NCBI GenBank assembly: GCA_913031125.1
Contig: CAJWFK010000024.1
Span: 1 to 41,851 of the forward strand
Direction: 5' to 3'
DNA length: 41,851 nt
Source of the DNA: an uncultured Woeseia sp.
GTDB lineage: Bacteria > Pseudomonadota > Gammaproteobacteria > Steroidobacterales > Woeseiaceae
The notes under the pieces are model-generated. The model was not told where the DNA came from. It searched no databases and saw nothing but the letters and a program-made list of their open reading frames with translations. Positions 32,596 through 41,210 of this stretch are shown piece after piece; the first letter of the stretch is position 1, and each line of letters begins with the position of its first letter. Position numbers and translations under genes: made by a program.

Positions 32596-33420
32596 CTACT
32601 CAGCTAGTTTAGCCAGTTCGGCAGCACGTTTTTCTGCCTCATCGATTGCCGTTGCGAAAATCTCTCTGGCATCCATTTTTTCGAGATACCTGAACGCAGC
32701 AGTAGTGGTGCCACCCGGGGATTTCACTCTATCGATTAGGGCTGCCATCGATTCAGTTTCAGCTGCCGCAAGCGAAGTCGCTCCTCGCGCGGTTTCAACG
32801 GCGAGCGTCCTCGCAGTATCGGCATCGATCCCAAATTTCCGCGCGGATTCAATCATGATGTCTATCAGCAGATAAAAATATGAGGGGCCAGTTCCAGATA
32901 CCGCAGTTACAGCATCTATTTGCGATTCAGATTCGAGCCACACGACGTGACCAACAGCAGACATAATTGTTTCAGCCAGTGCTTTATTATTTTTAGAGGT
33001 CTTCTCATTGGAAATGAGTGCTGATATACCTTGGTCAATTAACGCTGGTTGATTAGGCATGACCCGGACGACAGATAAGCCTCCGCCTAGCCAAGTATCA
33101 ATATCATCTATTATTGGCCCGGCGGCAATCGACATAATAAGCGGTCGAGACTCTTGCACTTCATGCACGAGGCTTTGACAAACAGCTTTAAGGATCTGCG
33201 GCTTAACGGCAAAGACCAAAACCTCAGAAGCGAGGGCAACTAAGCTATTGTCTTCAGTAACCATTGTTCCATAGAGTTCCTTGCGCAGGCGATCACATTG
33301 TTCTGTTCGGGGTTCAGCGATCATAATGTCTGTGGCATGCATACCACCTCGAAGTAGACCGCCACCGATTGCTCTCGCCATATTACCGCCGCCGATAAGG
33401 CCTACTTTGTTACTGATCAT
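32596..33420 (-). CDS. proC: Pyrroline-5-carboxylate reductase
   Basis: Final step of proline biosynthesis: reduces P5C to proline with NAD(P)H, 274 residues. Seen: the Rossmann start 'VGLIGGGNMARAIGGGLL', 'VFAVKPQILKAV', 'VRVMPNQPALIDQG', 'TAVSGTGPSYFYLLIDIM' and 'DRVKSPGGTTTAAFRYLE' with the substrate-binding residues. Its start overlaps the yggS stop by 4 nt (33417-33420), so the two are translationally coupled. It can use P5C made by the downstream rocD product. Confidence 0.96.
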   Translation of the reverse strand: MISNKVGLIGGGNMARAIGGGLLRGGMHATDIMIAEPRTEQCDRLRKELYGTMVTEDNSLVALASEVLVFAVKPQILKAVCQSLVHEVQESRPLIMSIAAGPIIDDIDTWLGGGLSVVRVMPNQPALIDQGISALISNEKTSKNNKALAETIMSAVGHVVWLESESQIDAVTAVSGTGPSYFYLLIDIMIESARKFGIDADTARTLAVETARGATSLAAAETESMAALIDRVKSPGGTTTAAFRYLEKMDAREIFATAIDEAEKRAAELAKLAE

Positions 33421-34100
33421 ACCCTCTCTCCAAATAGCGCAGTCCCGATCCTGACAATCGTTGTGCCCTCATGAATGGCCGCAGGATAATCTGCTGACAT
33501 TCCCATAGATAATGTATCCAACTTTAACCCGTCTGCATTAAGTTCGTCTTTTATTTTTCTAAGTTTGGAAAAACACTTCTTTTGTCCCTCGAAACTTTTT
33601 CGTATTGCTGGAAGGCACATAAGGCCGCGCAGTTTCAATCTGGGTAGTGTGCTTATAGCTCTCGCCAGTTCCGCTACATCATCTGGTAGTACGCCCGCTT
33701 TTTGCTCCTCTCCATCAATGTTTACCTCGATACATACATTTAGGGCTGGAAAATGGTCAGGACGTTGTTTCGAGAGCCGCGTTGCAATTTTTAAGCGATC
33801 GATTGTGTGGACCCATTGAAAATGTTCAGCTACCGCCCTTGTCTTATTTGACTGAAGATAGCCAATAAAATGCCAAATGAGATCCTTTCGATCACACGAT
33901 TGAATCTTTTTTATACTTTCCTGCACAACATTTTCGCCAAAATCGCGCTGTCCGAGCAGGGTAGTTTCCAGAATTTCATCTATCGATTTCTTCTTGCTAA
34001 CCGCCAGTAATCGCACAGTTTTTGGGTCGCGGCCAGCATTCTCTGCGGACTCCGCCAACGAATCCTGCAGATTTAGATAGTTTTCCGTGATTCTGATCAC
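33417..34100 (-). CDS. yggS: YggS family PLP homeostasis protein
   Basis: Small PLP-binding protein of the alanine-racemase-like fold that keeps pyridoxal phosphate and amino-acid pools balanced. Seen: 'TVRLLAVSKKKS' with the PLP lysine, 'DFGENVVQESIKKI', 'WHFIGYLQSNKTRAVAEHFQWVHTIDRL', and 'GLMCLPAI', ending 'LSMGMSADYPAAIHEGTTIVRIG'. The frame opens at 34166, but I start it at GTG 34100: AAGGAG lies 6 nt upstream and 'IRITENY' matches the family N-terminus. This gives 227 residues, normal for YggS. First gene of the minus-strand run, divergent from pilT. Confidence 0.95.
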   Translation of the reverse strand: MIRITENYLNLQDSLAESAENAGRDPKTVRLLAVSKKKSIDEILETTLLGQRDFGENVVQESIKKIQSCDRKDLIWHFIGYLQSNKTRAVAEHFQWVHTIDRLKIATRLSKQRPDHFPALNVCIEVNIDGEEQKAGVLPDDVAELARAISTLPRLKLRGLMCLPAIRKSFEGQKKCFSKLRKIKDELNADGLKLDTLSMGMSADYPAAIHEGTTIVRIGTALFGERV

Positions 34101-34139
34101 GCTAAGCTCCTTAAGCTTCGATATACTAGATACTTTAAA

Positions 34140-34164
34140 GGTCCGGGTTATGGTAAGTCGGACC
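34140..34164. promoter_or_regulatory. Inverted repeat in the yggS-pilT divergent region
   Basis: GGTCCG (34140-34145) and CGGACC (34159-34164) form a 6-bp stem around a 13-nt loop. It lies about 40 nt from the yggS start and 21 nt from the pilT start, in a region with both promoters. It could be an operator or a leader hairpin; neither is proven. Confidence 0.35.
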
Positions 34165-34185
34165 AATTAATTTTCGAGGGAAAAA

Positions 34186-35226
34186 ATGCCCGTCGATGTC
34201 TCCCAGTTGTTAACGTTCACTGTAAATAACAATGCTTCTGACCTGCATCTTTCGAGTGGTGTTCCGCCGATGATCCGCGTCGACGGTGATATTAAACGTC
34301 TCAATATGCCTGCACTCACTCACAAAGAGGTGAATAGCATGGTGTATGACATTATGAATGACAAGCAGCGCAAGGAGTATGAAGAATTTTTAGAAACTGA
34401 TTTCTCTTTTGAAATACCTAAGTTAGCACGTTTTCGGGTTAATGCTTTCAATCAGAATCTAGGCTCCGCAGCGGTTTTCAGAGCTATTCCTTCGGAGATA
34501 TGTGCGTTAGATGACTTGGGAGCCCCGAGTGTCTTTAAAGATATTGCGATGCGGCCTAGGGGCATGGTGCTCGTTACCGGGCCAACGGGCTCTGGAAAAA
34601 GCACAACGCTAGCGGCCATGGTGGATCATATCAATGAGAATAAATTTGATCACATCATAACTATTGAGGACCCAATTGAGTTTGTGCATGAAAGTAAAAA
34701 GTCTTTGGTCAATCAGCGGGAAGTCCATCGTGACACTTTAGGTTTCAACGAGGCTCTTCGATCGGCACTGCGTGAAGATCCTGACGTTATATTGGTCGGC
34801 GAACTTCGTGATTTGGAAACCATTCGTTTGGCTTTGACAGCTGCGGAAACTGGTCACCTGGTATTTGGTACGCTGCACACGAGCTCAGCTGCAAAGACCG
34901 TTGATCGTATTGTTGACGTTTTCCCGGCGATGGAAAAGGAAATGGTACGTGCAATGTTGTCTGAATCGTTGTGTGCAGTTGTATCTCAAATACTTCTTAA
35001 AAAAGTTGGTGGTGGTCGGATTGCCGCACATGAAATCATGATCGGTACCGCTGCAATTCGCAATTTAATTCGCGAAGGTAAAATTGCGCAGATGTACTCG
35101 GCAATACAGACGGGTCAGGGTTCGGGCATGCAAACACTTGACCAGAATTTGGCAGAACTTTTGCGTAAAGGATTGGTCACTAAGGACGAGGCAAGGTTTC
35201 GCGCAGTTCACAAAGAGAATTTCTGA
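34186..35226 (+). CDS. pilT: Type IV pilus retraction ATPase PilT
   Basis: Hexameric cytosolic motor that powers pilus retraction (twitching, DNA uptake), 346 residues. Seen: N-terminal 'ASDLHLSSGVPPMIRVDGDI', Walker A 'GPTGSGKST' (132-140), the Asp box 'TIEDPIEF', Walker B 'DPDVILVGELRDLETI', the His box 'ETGHLVFGTLHTSSAAKTVDRI', and the PilT-specific C-terminal 'AIRNLIREGKIAQM' needed for retraction. First of three tandem ATPase genes; only 39 nt to pilU. Confidence 0.97.
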   Translation: MPVDVSQLLTFTVNNNASDLHLSSGVPPMIRVDGDIKRLNMPALTHKEVNSMVYDIMNDKQRKEYEEFLETDFSFEIPKLARFRVNAFNQNLGSAAVFRAIPSEICALDDLGAPSVFKDIAMRPRGMVLVTGPTGSGKSTTLAAMVDHINENKFDHIITIEDPIEFVHESKKSLVNQREVHRDTLGFNEALRSALREDPDVILVGELRDLETIRLALTAAETGHLVFGTLHTSSAAKTVDRIVDVFPAMEKEMVRAMLSESLCAVVSQILLKKVGGGRIAAHEIMIGTAAIRNLIREGKIAQMYSAIQTGQGSGMQTLDQNLAELLRKGLVTKDEARFRAVHKENF

Positions 35227-35265
35227 CTAAAAACAGAATTGGCTGGCTAGAGGGAGTATAGGGAG

Positions 35266-36423
35266 ATGGAGCGGGAACAAGCAGTGAGGTTGATGCAAGA
35301 CCTGCTGAGGAAAATGGTCGATCGGGAGGGATCTGATCTTTTTATTTCTGTAGGTTTTCCTCCTGCTATAAAGTTTGATGGGGAGGTCCAGAAGGAGGGA
35401 GACAAGCTTCTGACTGCCGAGCAATCTGCATTGATGGTTCGATCAATTATGAACGATAAGCAGATCAAAGAGTTTGACGCTACGAAAGAATGTAATTTTG
35501 CTATTGCACCAAAGAATATTGGACGTTTCCGTGTCAGCGCCTTTATTCAGCAAGGACAGGTGGGTGCTGTTTTGCGCACGATTAAGACCGATATTCCAAC
35601 TGTAGATCAGTTAGAGCTGCCACTAATTTTGAAAGACGTTGCCATGAATCAACGTGGATTAGTCATTGTAGTGGGCGGCACCGGATCTGGTAAGTCGACA
35701 ACGCTTGCCGCAATGACGGGGCATCGTAATAGGAATTCCCGCGGACATATTGTTTCAATAGAGGACCCAATCGAGTATGTTCATCCCCACGAAGGCTGCG
35801 TTGTCACCCAGCGTGAGGTTGGGGTAGATGTTGAATCGTGGCAGGCGGCTTTAAAAAGTACTCTGCGTCAAGCGCCTGACGTTATTTTGATTGGTGAGAT
35901 ACGGGATCGGGAAACTATGGAATATAGTATCCAGTTCTCTGAGACAGGCCACCTTTGTCTCGCTACCTTGCATGCTAATAGCGCTAATCAGGCACTTGAC
36001 CGTATAATCAATTTTTTTCCTGAAGACCGGCGACAGCAGCTGCTGATGGATTTATCCCTTAATGTAAGGGCCTTCATTTCACAGCGCCTAGTACCTCGTG
36101 AAATTGGTACTGGGCGGGTTGCTGCCGTGGAAATTATGCTGCACTCACCGCTCATTGCTGACCTTATTTTTAAAGGCGAGGTAGGCCAGATAAAGGAAAT
36201 TATGGCTAAGTCGACACGCCTTGGAATGCAGACTTTTGACCAGGCGCTGTTTACCCTTTACGAAGAAAATTTAATTTCCTACGAGGAAGCAATGCGTAAT
36301 GCTGATTCAAAAAATGAGCTCCGTCTTCGGATTAAACTTGAGAGTCAACGTGACTCTGCAGCAGCGGATCAAGAAGTAGATAATTTGCAGGTAATTGAAG
36401 AGGACCCGGCCCAGACGTACTAG
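35266..36423 (+). CDS. pilU: PilT-dependent accessory retraction ATPase PilU
   Basis: Paralogue of PilT that adds force or function to retraction in a PilT-dependent way, 385 residues. Seen: 'GSDLFISVGFPPAIKFDGEV', Walker A 'GGTGSGKSTTLAAM', 'VSIEDPIEYVHPHEGCVVTQREVGVD', Walker B 'APDVILIGEIRDRETMEY', and 'ETGHLCLATLHANSANQALDRIINFFPE'. The PilT C-terminal AIRNLIRE is replaced by 'PLIADLIFKGEVGQIKEIM', as expected for PilU. Start ATG 35266 with AGGGAG upstream. Confidence 0.95.
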   Translation: MEREQAVRLMQDLLRKMVDREGSDLFISVGFPPAIKFDGEVQKEGDKLLTAEQSALMVRSIMNDKQIKEFDATKECNFAIAPKNIGRFRVSAFIQQGQVGAVLRTIKTDIPTVDQLELPLILKDVAMNQRGLVIVVGGTGSGKSTTLAAMTGHRNRNSRGHIVSIEDPIEYVHPHEGCVVTQREVGVDVESWQAALKSTLRQAPDVILIGEIRDRETMEYSIQFSETGHLCLATLHANSANQALDRIINFFPEDRRQQLLMDLSLNVRAFISQRLVPREIGTGRVAAVEIMLHSPLIADLIFKGEVGQIKEIMAKSTRLGMQTFDQALFTLYEENLISYEEAMRNADSKNELRLRIKLESQRDSAAADQEVDNLQVIEEDPAQTY

Positions 36424-36445
36424 CTAGACGGAATTCCATAATCTT

Positions 36446-37504
36446 ATGAAAATAAAGCCATTTTTCAAACTGATGGTTGAGAAAAAGGCCTCGGATCTAT
36501 TTTTTGTGCCTTTTGCGCCAGCCAAGATCAAAATTGATGGCAGGATAGTTCCTATCAACAAGGTTGAATTGACTCCGACAATGGTTAAAGAGGCAGCGAG
36601 CGAGGTAATGGATGCTGACCAAATGGAGGCATTTTCACGTGAGCTCGAAATGGACTTTACGATGTCAGAACCTGGCCTTGGACGGTTTCGGGTCAATGCT
36701 TTTTATCAACGGGGTAATATATCGATGGTGTTACGGTATATAACAGCGGAGCTACCGACACTTGAGGACCTTGGCATGCCGGAGCAACTTAAGGATCTTG
36801 CAATGCTACGCCGAGGTCTTGTTTTGATGGTGGGTTCGGCTGGATGTGGCAAATCAACGACGTTGGCAGCGATGATTAATCATCGAAATGAGAATGCATC
36901 ATCTCATATTATTACTGTTGAAGATCCAATTGAATTCCTGCACCCGAATAAGCAATCGATTGTGAACCAACGTGAGGTTGGGCTAGATACAAAATCTTAT
37001 CGTCGCGCATTGAAAAGCGCGATAAGGGCAGCACCGGACGTCTTACAGATTGGGGAAATTCGCGATCGAGAATCTATGCAGTCGGCAATCGATATGGCGG
37101 GTACTGGCCACCTTGTTCTAGGCACCCTTCATTCAAATAACTCAACGGAAGCACTTGATCGCATCATCAATATGTTTCCTGAGGGCCAGCATAATCAGGT
37201 TTTTATGGATCTTGGGCATTATCTCCGAGCAATTTTGTCGCAGCGATTGGTTCGTGATCGCGCTGGCAAACGTGTTGCAGCTGTTGAGTTGCTTGTTAGT
37301 ACTCCACACATAAAGGATCTTATTCTCAAGGGAGATATCACTGGTGTAAAGGACGCTCTTCGAGAGTCAAGTGACAAAGGAATGCAAAATTTTGATGAAG
37401 CTCTGTTGGCGCTTTATAAGTCGGACACCATTGAGCTTGAAGAGGCAATGTCGCATGCTGATTCAAGAACTAACTTAGAAGCAAAAATAAATTTTGGTGG
37501 TTGA
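36446..37504 (+). CDS. Third PilT/PilU-like retraction ATPase
   Basis: A 352-residue PilU-like motor protein, separate from PilT and PilU in the same row, 22 nt after pilU. Motifs are intact: Walker A 'GSAGCGKSTTLAAM' (SA and C differ from the usual residues but keep GxxxxGKST), 'TVEDPIEFLHPNKQSIVNQREVGLD', Walker B 'APDVLQIGEIRDRESMQ', and 'GTGHLVLGTLHSNNSTEALDRIINMFPEG'. The N-terminus starts 'FKLMVEKKASDLFFVPFAP'. The C-terminus follows the PilU pattern ('PHIKDLILKGDITGVKDAL'). It looks like a duplicated pilU that has diverged. Confidence 0.93.
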   Translation: MKIKPFFKLMVEKKASDLFFVPFAPAKIKIDGRIVPINKVELTPTMVKEAASEVMDADQMEAFSRELEMDFTMSEPGLGRFRVNAFYQRGNISMVLRYITAELPTLEDLGMPEQLKDLAMLRRGLVLMVGSAGCGKSTTLAAMINHRNENASSHIITVEDPIEFLHPNKQSIVNQREVGLDTKSYRRALKSAIRAAPDVLQIGEIRDRESMQSAIDMAGTGHLVLGTLHSNNSTEALDRIINMFPEGQHNQVFMDLGHYLRAILSQRLVRDRAGKRVAAVELLVSTPHIKDLILKGDITGVKDALRESSDKGMQNFDEALLALYKSDTIELEEAMSHADSRTNLEAKINFGG

Positions 37505-37517
37505 TTGCGTTTCTTGA

Positions 37518-37718
37518 CTACTTGCGTAATAACCAAACGATTGCAGACAGTGCCACACTGATAATTAGCATCGAAGTAATGGGAAGGTAGAATCTAAAAT
37601 TCTCTTTGTGGATGATAAGGTCGCCCGGTAAACGGCCTAACGGCAGTTTACTAAACCATGGCCAACCGACACCTATCACCAGTATCAAAACTCCAAGTAT
37701 GAAAAGCAGTTTCTGCAC
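37518..37718 (-). CDS. DUF2905 family membrane protein
   Basis: A 66-residue protein with two transmembrane helices ('LLFILGVLILVIGVGWPWF' and 'FYLPITSMLIISVALSAIVWLL') and the family centre 'LGRLPGDLIIHKENFRFYLP'. DUF2905 is common in bacteria and has no known function. It starts 3 nt after the stop of the large gene upstream on the same strand, so it may be coupled to it. It faces the third PilT-like gene tail-to-tail. Confidence 0.9.
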   Translation of the reverse strand: MQKLLFILGVLILVIGVGWPWFSKLPLGRLPGDLIIHKENFRFYLPITSMLIISVALSAIVWLLRK

Positions 37719-37721
37719 AGG

Positions 37722-40700
37722 TTAGTGTGGTGTTGTAACGCTTCGCCCCGGTGTCCAAGGAACTTTTGCTGCATCCAGATCGGTTTTAAGTATTTTGTAT
37801 TCCTCATCGATAAGAATCGTAAGGTTCTTACTTACACTATCAAAAACTTCTTGAGCAATTTCGAGGGAATCCATTTGTGTTTGTGTTGGACCATATGCAG
37901 TAGTTTTCGGCCTGTAGTGTGCATGACTCAATCTCGACGTCACCGGCATGGGTCTGTTAACAGCATATTCAGAACGAGTGGCGTCACCAGAAAGACGATC
38001 ACGTTCTGCGATGATACTATTTTGTAATAATTGGGTGTCGCCATAGAGTTTCATGTCTCCGGTTGAATTTTGCAGCGATTCTTTGATTGCATCGAGCTGC
38101 TGGAGGACTTGGTCAATTGCATGCAATGTTCCATTGACTGCACGGCGCATCTCATCGACTCGTTGCGAGAATGTGACCCGGGATTGTTGGGACACACCTG
38201 ATAATGTTGGCTCACGAATTGAAACAACATCAAATGTCTGGTTCTGATTGAGGTCTCGCAGTTCTCCATTAATACGTTCACGCATCTTCACTTTATATGT
38301 ACCGGGTGCGACTAACACACCGGCGGATTCACTGTACGAATTTCTACGTTCCGACTCAGGAACCCAAGGATCCATAGCTGGGTATCGAAGATCCCAGGCA
38401 ACCCGATGGAATCCAGCATTTACAGGAGCTGTGATATGTCGAATAACATTGTTGTTGAGGTCAGTAACGGTAAAAATAATCGCCGGTTCGTCTTCAAGTG
38501 CCTCCTGTTTTAATGTGTCCCAGCTTGGGAAAATAACGTCTTCATTGTTATCGATTAGATCCTGCTCTAGATGTCGGCGTCTTTCATTTAGTTTCTGCCG
38601 CTTCTCAGCTAGGTAGTAGGTAAATATGGCACCAAATGGAGGGTTTGGAGCAACAAAATAAGCATCTCCCTGACTGTCAACACATCCTGGGGTTGAGCAA
38701 GAATGCGGCCTTTTTGGAATGTACCAACGCGTTTGGCGGACTGGAAATAAGGTACTGCTGCTAGCCAGCATTTCCTCAGTTACATGCCTAAGTGGGGTGT
38801 AATCATCAAGTATGTAGAAGCTGCGACCAAATGTTGCACCGACCAAATCGTTTTCACGGTTTTGAATTGCTAGATCTCGGAACGCTATGTTAGGAACGTT
38901 GCCAGAAAGTTTAGTCCAAATATCACCACCGTTAACAGTAAAAAATACGCCGAACTCAGTCCCAAGAAATAACAATTCTGGATTTACATGGTCTTGAACA
39001 ATACGCCATAGAATATGTCGTTCGGGAAGATTCGATGCGATACTTCTCCAAGTACGGCCACGATTTTCGCTTTTCAAAACATACGGACTGAAATCTCCCG
39101 ATTTATGGTCATCAACGACAACATAAACGCTGTTTGAGTCATGTAAGTCGGCCTTGATATCGTTGACAAAATAATTTTTCGGTACCCGTGGCAAAGTATC
39201 AATTTTTCGCCAGCTCTTGCCGCCATCTTCACTTATGTGTATTAGGCCGTCATCGGTTCCGGCATAAATTAGTCCTTTTATGATTGGTGACTCTGACAAT
39301 GAGGTAATAGTGTTGTACTGGGACATGGCTCCAAGGTCCCAGTTTGAATCTGCACTCCAGAGGCGCCCCATTAATGGTTGTTTGGTTCTATCCTGATTTC
39401 GCGTGAGATCGCCGGAGATCGTAGTCCAGGAATCCCCCCGATTATCGCTTCTCCAGACACGGTAACTTGCAAAATATAAAGTCTTTGGATTATGTGGGCT
39501 AATGACGATTGGAGCATCCCAATTGAATCTTTCTTCGACTTCTCCAGCAGAGGGTTGGGGCCGGATGTATGTACTTTCGCCAGTAGCGCGGTCATAGCGC
39601 GTAAGATTTCCTTCCTGCCAGTTAGCGTAAATGATGTCCGGATTGGTTGGGTCCGCAGCCGATTGATGACCGTCTGCCCCAAGAGTCAGGTACCAGTCAG
39701 AGTTGCGTATACCGATGACATTATCTGTTCGATGCGGCCCCCCCAAACTTGAGTTATCTTGAGTTCCACCGTATATATTATAAAACGGTTCATCATAATC
39801 AACCGCGACTTTATAAAACTGAGATATTGGCATGTTGGCCATGAAGCGCCATGTCTTACCGGCGTCTAGGCTCTCGTATACACCACCATCATTTCCAACA
39901 AGCAAATAGTCTTCATCAGTGGGGTGGAATGCTATTGCGTGATGGTCCACATGTTTTGTCTCAGAATGCATCGTTTCAAAATCTTTACCACCGTTGTGTG
40001 TTACGTGTAAACGCACATCCATCTGGTAGACGCGGTCAAAGCGATGGGGGTCCGTAAAGATTTCTTGATAATAGTGTGGCCCGGTGCCTCCAGACAGATA
40101 ATCGTTCATTTTCTGCCAGCTTTCGCCGCCATTTTTAGACCGGAAGAAACCACCCTTGCGATGAGCAAGCTCTATAGTGGCATAGACTACATCAGGGTTT
40201 TGCGTTGATATCGCAAAGCCAACCTTACCCATATCTTCTTTGGGTAAGCCTTCGCGTAGTTCTCGCCAGGTAGCCCCCCCATCTGTCGATTTATGGATAC
40301 CCGAACCGGGCCCCCCATCCATCAGTACAGCAACATTCCTGAACTTTTGCCAAGAAACGGCATACATTACATCTGGATTTCGTGGGTCAAGGTGAATTTC
40401 CGAGACTCCCGTGTAGTGGTCATCAATTTCTGTGTTGCCCAGACCGTTACCCAGAATCTTTTCCCAGGTTGCACCGCCATCAATTGATTTGTAAAGGCCA
40501 CGTTCTCCACCCGCTGACCACAGCGGGCCTTGCGAAGCTACGTAGATCACATCAGAGTCTCGCGGATCAATGCGGATCATTCCGATGTGTTCAGACTCTT
40601 TCAATCCCATGTTTTCCCATGTTTTTCCGCCATTGCGACTTCGGTAAATACCAGCGCCATAGGCAACATGTCGGCCACTCACATTTTCACCAGTGCCTAC

Positions 40701-41027
40701 CCAAATCGTTTCCGAATCATTCGGGTCTATCGTAATGCAGCCAATTGAATAGGTATCTTCATGGTCAAAAATTGGTGTCCAAGTCGTTCCACCATTATCC
40801 GTCTTCCACACACCTCCGCTACCAACTCCAACGTACCAAGTGCTCGGATTATGCGGATTAATCACAATATCGGCTATTCGGCCTGACATAGTCGCAGGCC
40901 CAATGGCTCGCATTTCTAATCCTGAGAAAGTGGCCTCGTTAAAGCCCGGGTGGGCAGTTCGGTCCTTCCCCAAAGCAGCTGCCGAGAACAATAAAATAGT
41001 AAGGCTAAAAAGCATTAGGTGGCTCAT
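37722..41027 (-). CDS. Secreted VPS10/sortilin-like Asp-box propeller protein
   Basis: Large exported protein, 1101 residues, with a signal peptide ('HLMLFSLTILLFSAAALGKD'). Most of it is a beta propeller of the sortilin/BNR kind: I count about ten Asp-box motifs of the form S/T-x-D/N-x-G-x-T/S-W, such as 'KTDNGGTTW', 'RSRNGGKTW', 'KSIDGGATW', 'KSTDGGATW', 'RSKNGGESW', 'ISEDGGKSW' and 'KSENRGRTW', spaced over the first 700 residues. Then comes a Cys-bearing insert ('PHSCSTPGCVDS'), a beta-sandwich-like part and a C-terminal helical part. Homologues are annotated as glycosyl hydrolases, but no sialidase catalytic set is visible, so a binding or peptidase-related role is as likely. Confidence 0.87.
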   Translation of the reverse strand: MSHLMLFSLTILLFSAAALGKDRTAHPGFNEATFSGLEMRAIGPATMSGRIADIVINPHNPSTWYVGVGSGGVWKTDNGGTTWTPIFDHEDTYSIGCITIDPNDSETIWVGTGENVSGRHVAYGAGIYRSRNGGKTWENMGLKESEHIGMIRIDPRDSDVIYVASQGPLWSAGGERGLYKSIDGGATWEKILGNGLGNTEIDDHYTGVSEIHLDPRNPDVMYAVSWQKFRNVAVLMDGGPGSGIHKSTDGGATWRELREGLPKEDMGKVGFAISTQNPDVVYATIELAHRKGGFFRSKNGGESWQKMNDYLSGGTGPHYYQEIFTDPHRFDRVYQMDVRLHVTHNGGKDFETMHSETKHVDHHAIAFHPTDEDYLLVGNDGGVYESLDAGKTWRFMANMPISQFYKVAVDYDEPFYNIYGGTQDNSSLGGPHRTDNVIGIRNSDWYLTLGADGHQSAADPTNPDIIYANWQEGNLTRYDRATGESTYIRPQPSAGEVEERFNWDAPIVISPHNPKTLYFASYRVWRSDNRGDSWTTISGDLTRNQDRTKQPLMGRLWSADSNWDLGAMSQYNTITSLSESPIIKGLIYAGTDDGLIHISEDGGKSWRKIDTLPRVPKNYFVNDIKADLHDSNSVYVVVDDHKSGDFSPYVLKSENRGRTWRSIASNLPERHILWRIVQDHVNPELLFLGTEFGVFFTVNGGDIWTKLSGNVPNIAFRDLAIQNRENDLVGATFGRSFYILDDYTPLRHVTEEMLASSSTLFPVRQTRWYIPKRPHSCSTPGCVDSQGDAYFVAPNPPFGAIFTYYLAEKRQKLNERRRHLEQDLIDNNEDVIFPSWDTLKQEALEDEPAIIFTVTDLNNNVIRHITAPVNAGFHRVAWDLRYPAMDPWVPESERRNSYSESAGVLVAPGTYKVKMRERINGELRDLNQNQTFDVVSIREPTLSGVSQQSRVTFSQRVDEMRRAVNGTLHAIDQVLQQLDAIKESLQNSTGDMKLYGDTQLLQNSIIAERDRLSGDATRSEYAVNRPMPVTSRLSHAHYRPKTTAYGPTQTQMDSLEIAQEVFDSVSKNLTILIDEEYKILKTDLDAAKVPWTPGRSVTTPH

Positions 41028-41178
41028 GGATACTCCAGACGGTTGTTTTTTATGACTATAGCAGATGATCGCTATTATCGAGTTGGACGAGATAGGGTAA
41101 CTTTTCGATGCCTAGGATAATTAGTGCGGTTTATTAACTTGAAGGTCTTTATTGCATACTTGCCCTCAAATTTGCGAA

Positions 41179-41201
41179 CTTATTCGTGCCAAACGAATAA
41201 G
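41179..41201. other. 9-bp hairpin after acdS
   Basis: CTTATTCGT (41179-41187) and ACGAATAAG (41193-41201) form a perfect 9-bp stem with a 5-nt loop. It follows the acdS stop by about 10 nt on the minus strand and may end that transcript, but no run of T follows on either strand, so a factor-dependent or 3'-protecting structure is equally possible. The rest of the 41028-41210 gap shows nothing recognised. Confidence 0.45.
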
Positions 41202-41210
41202 CAGATTCGC

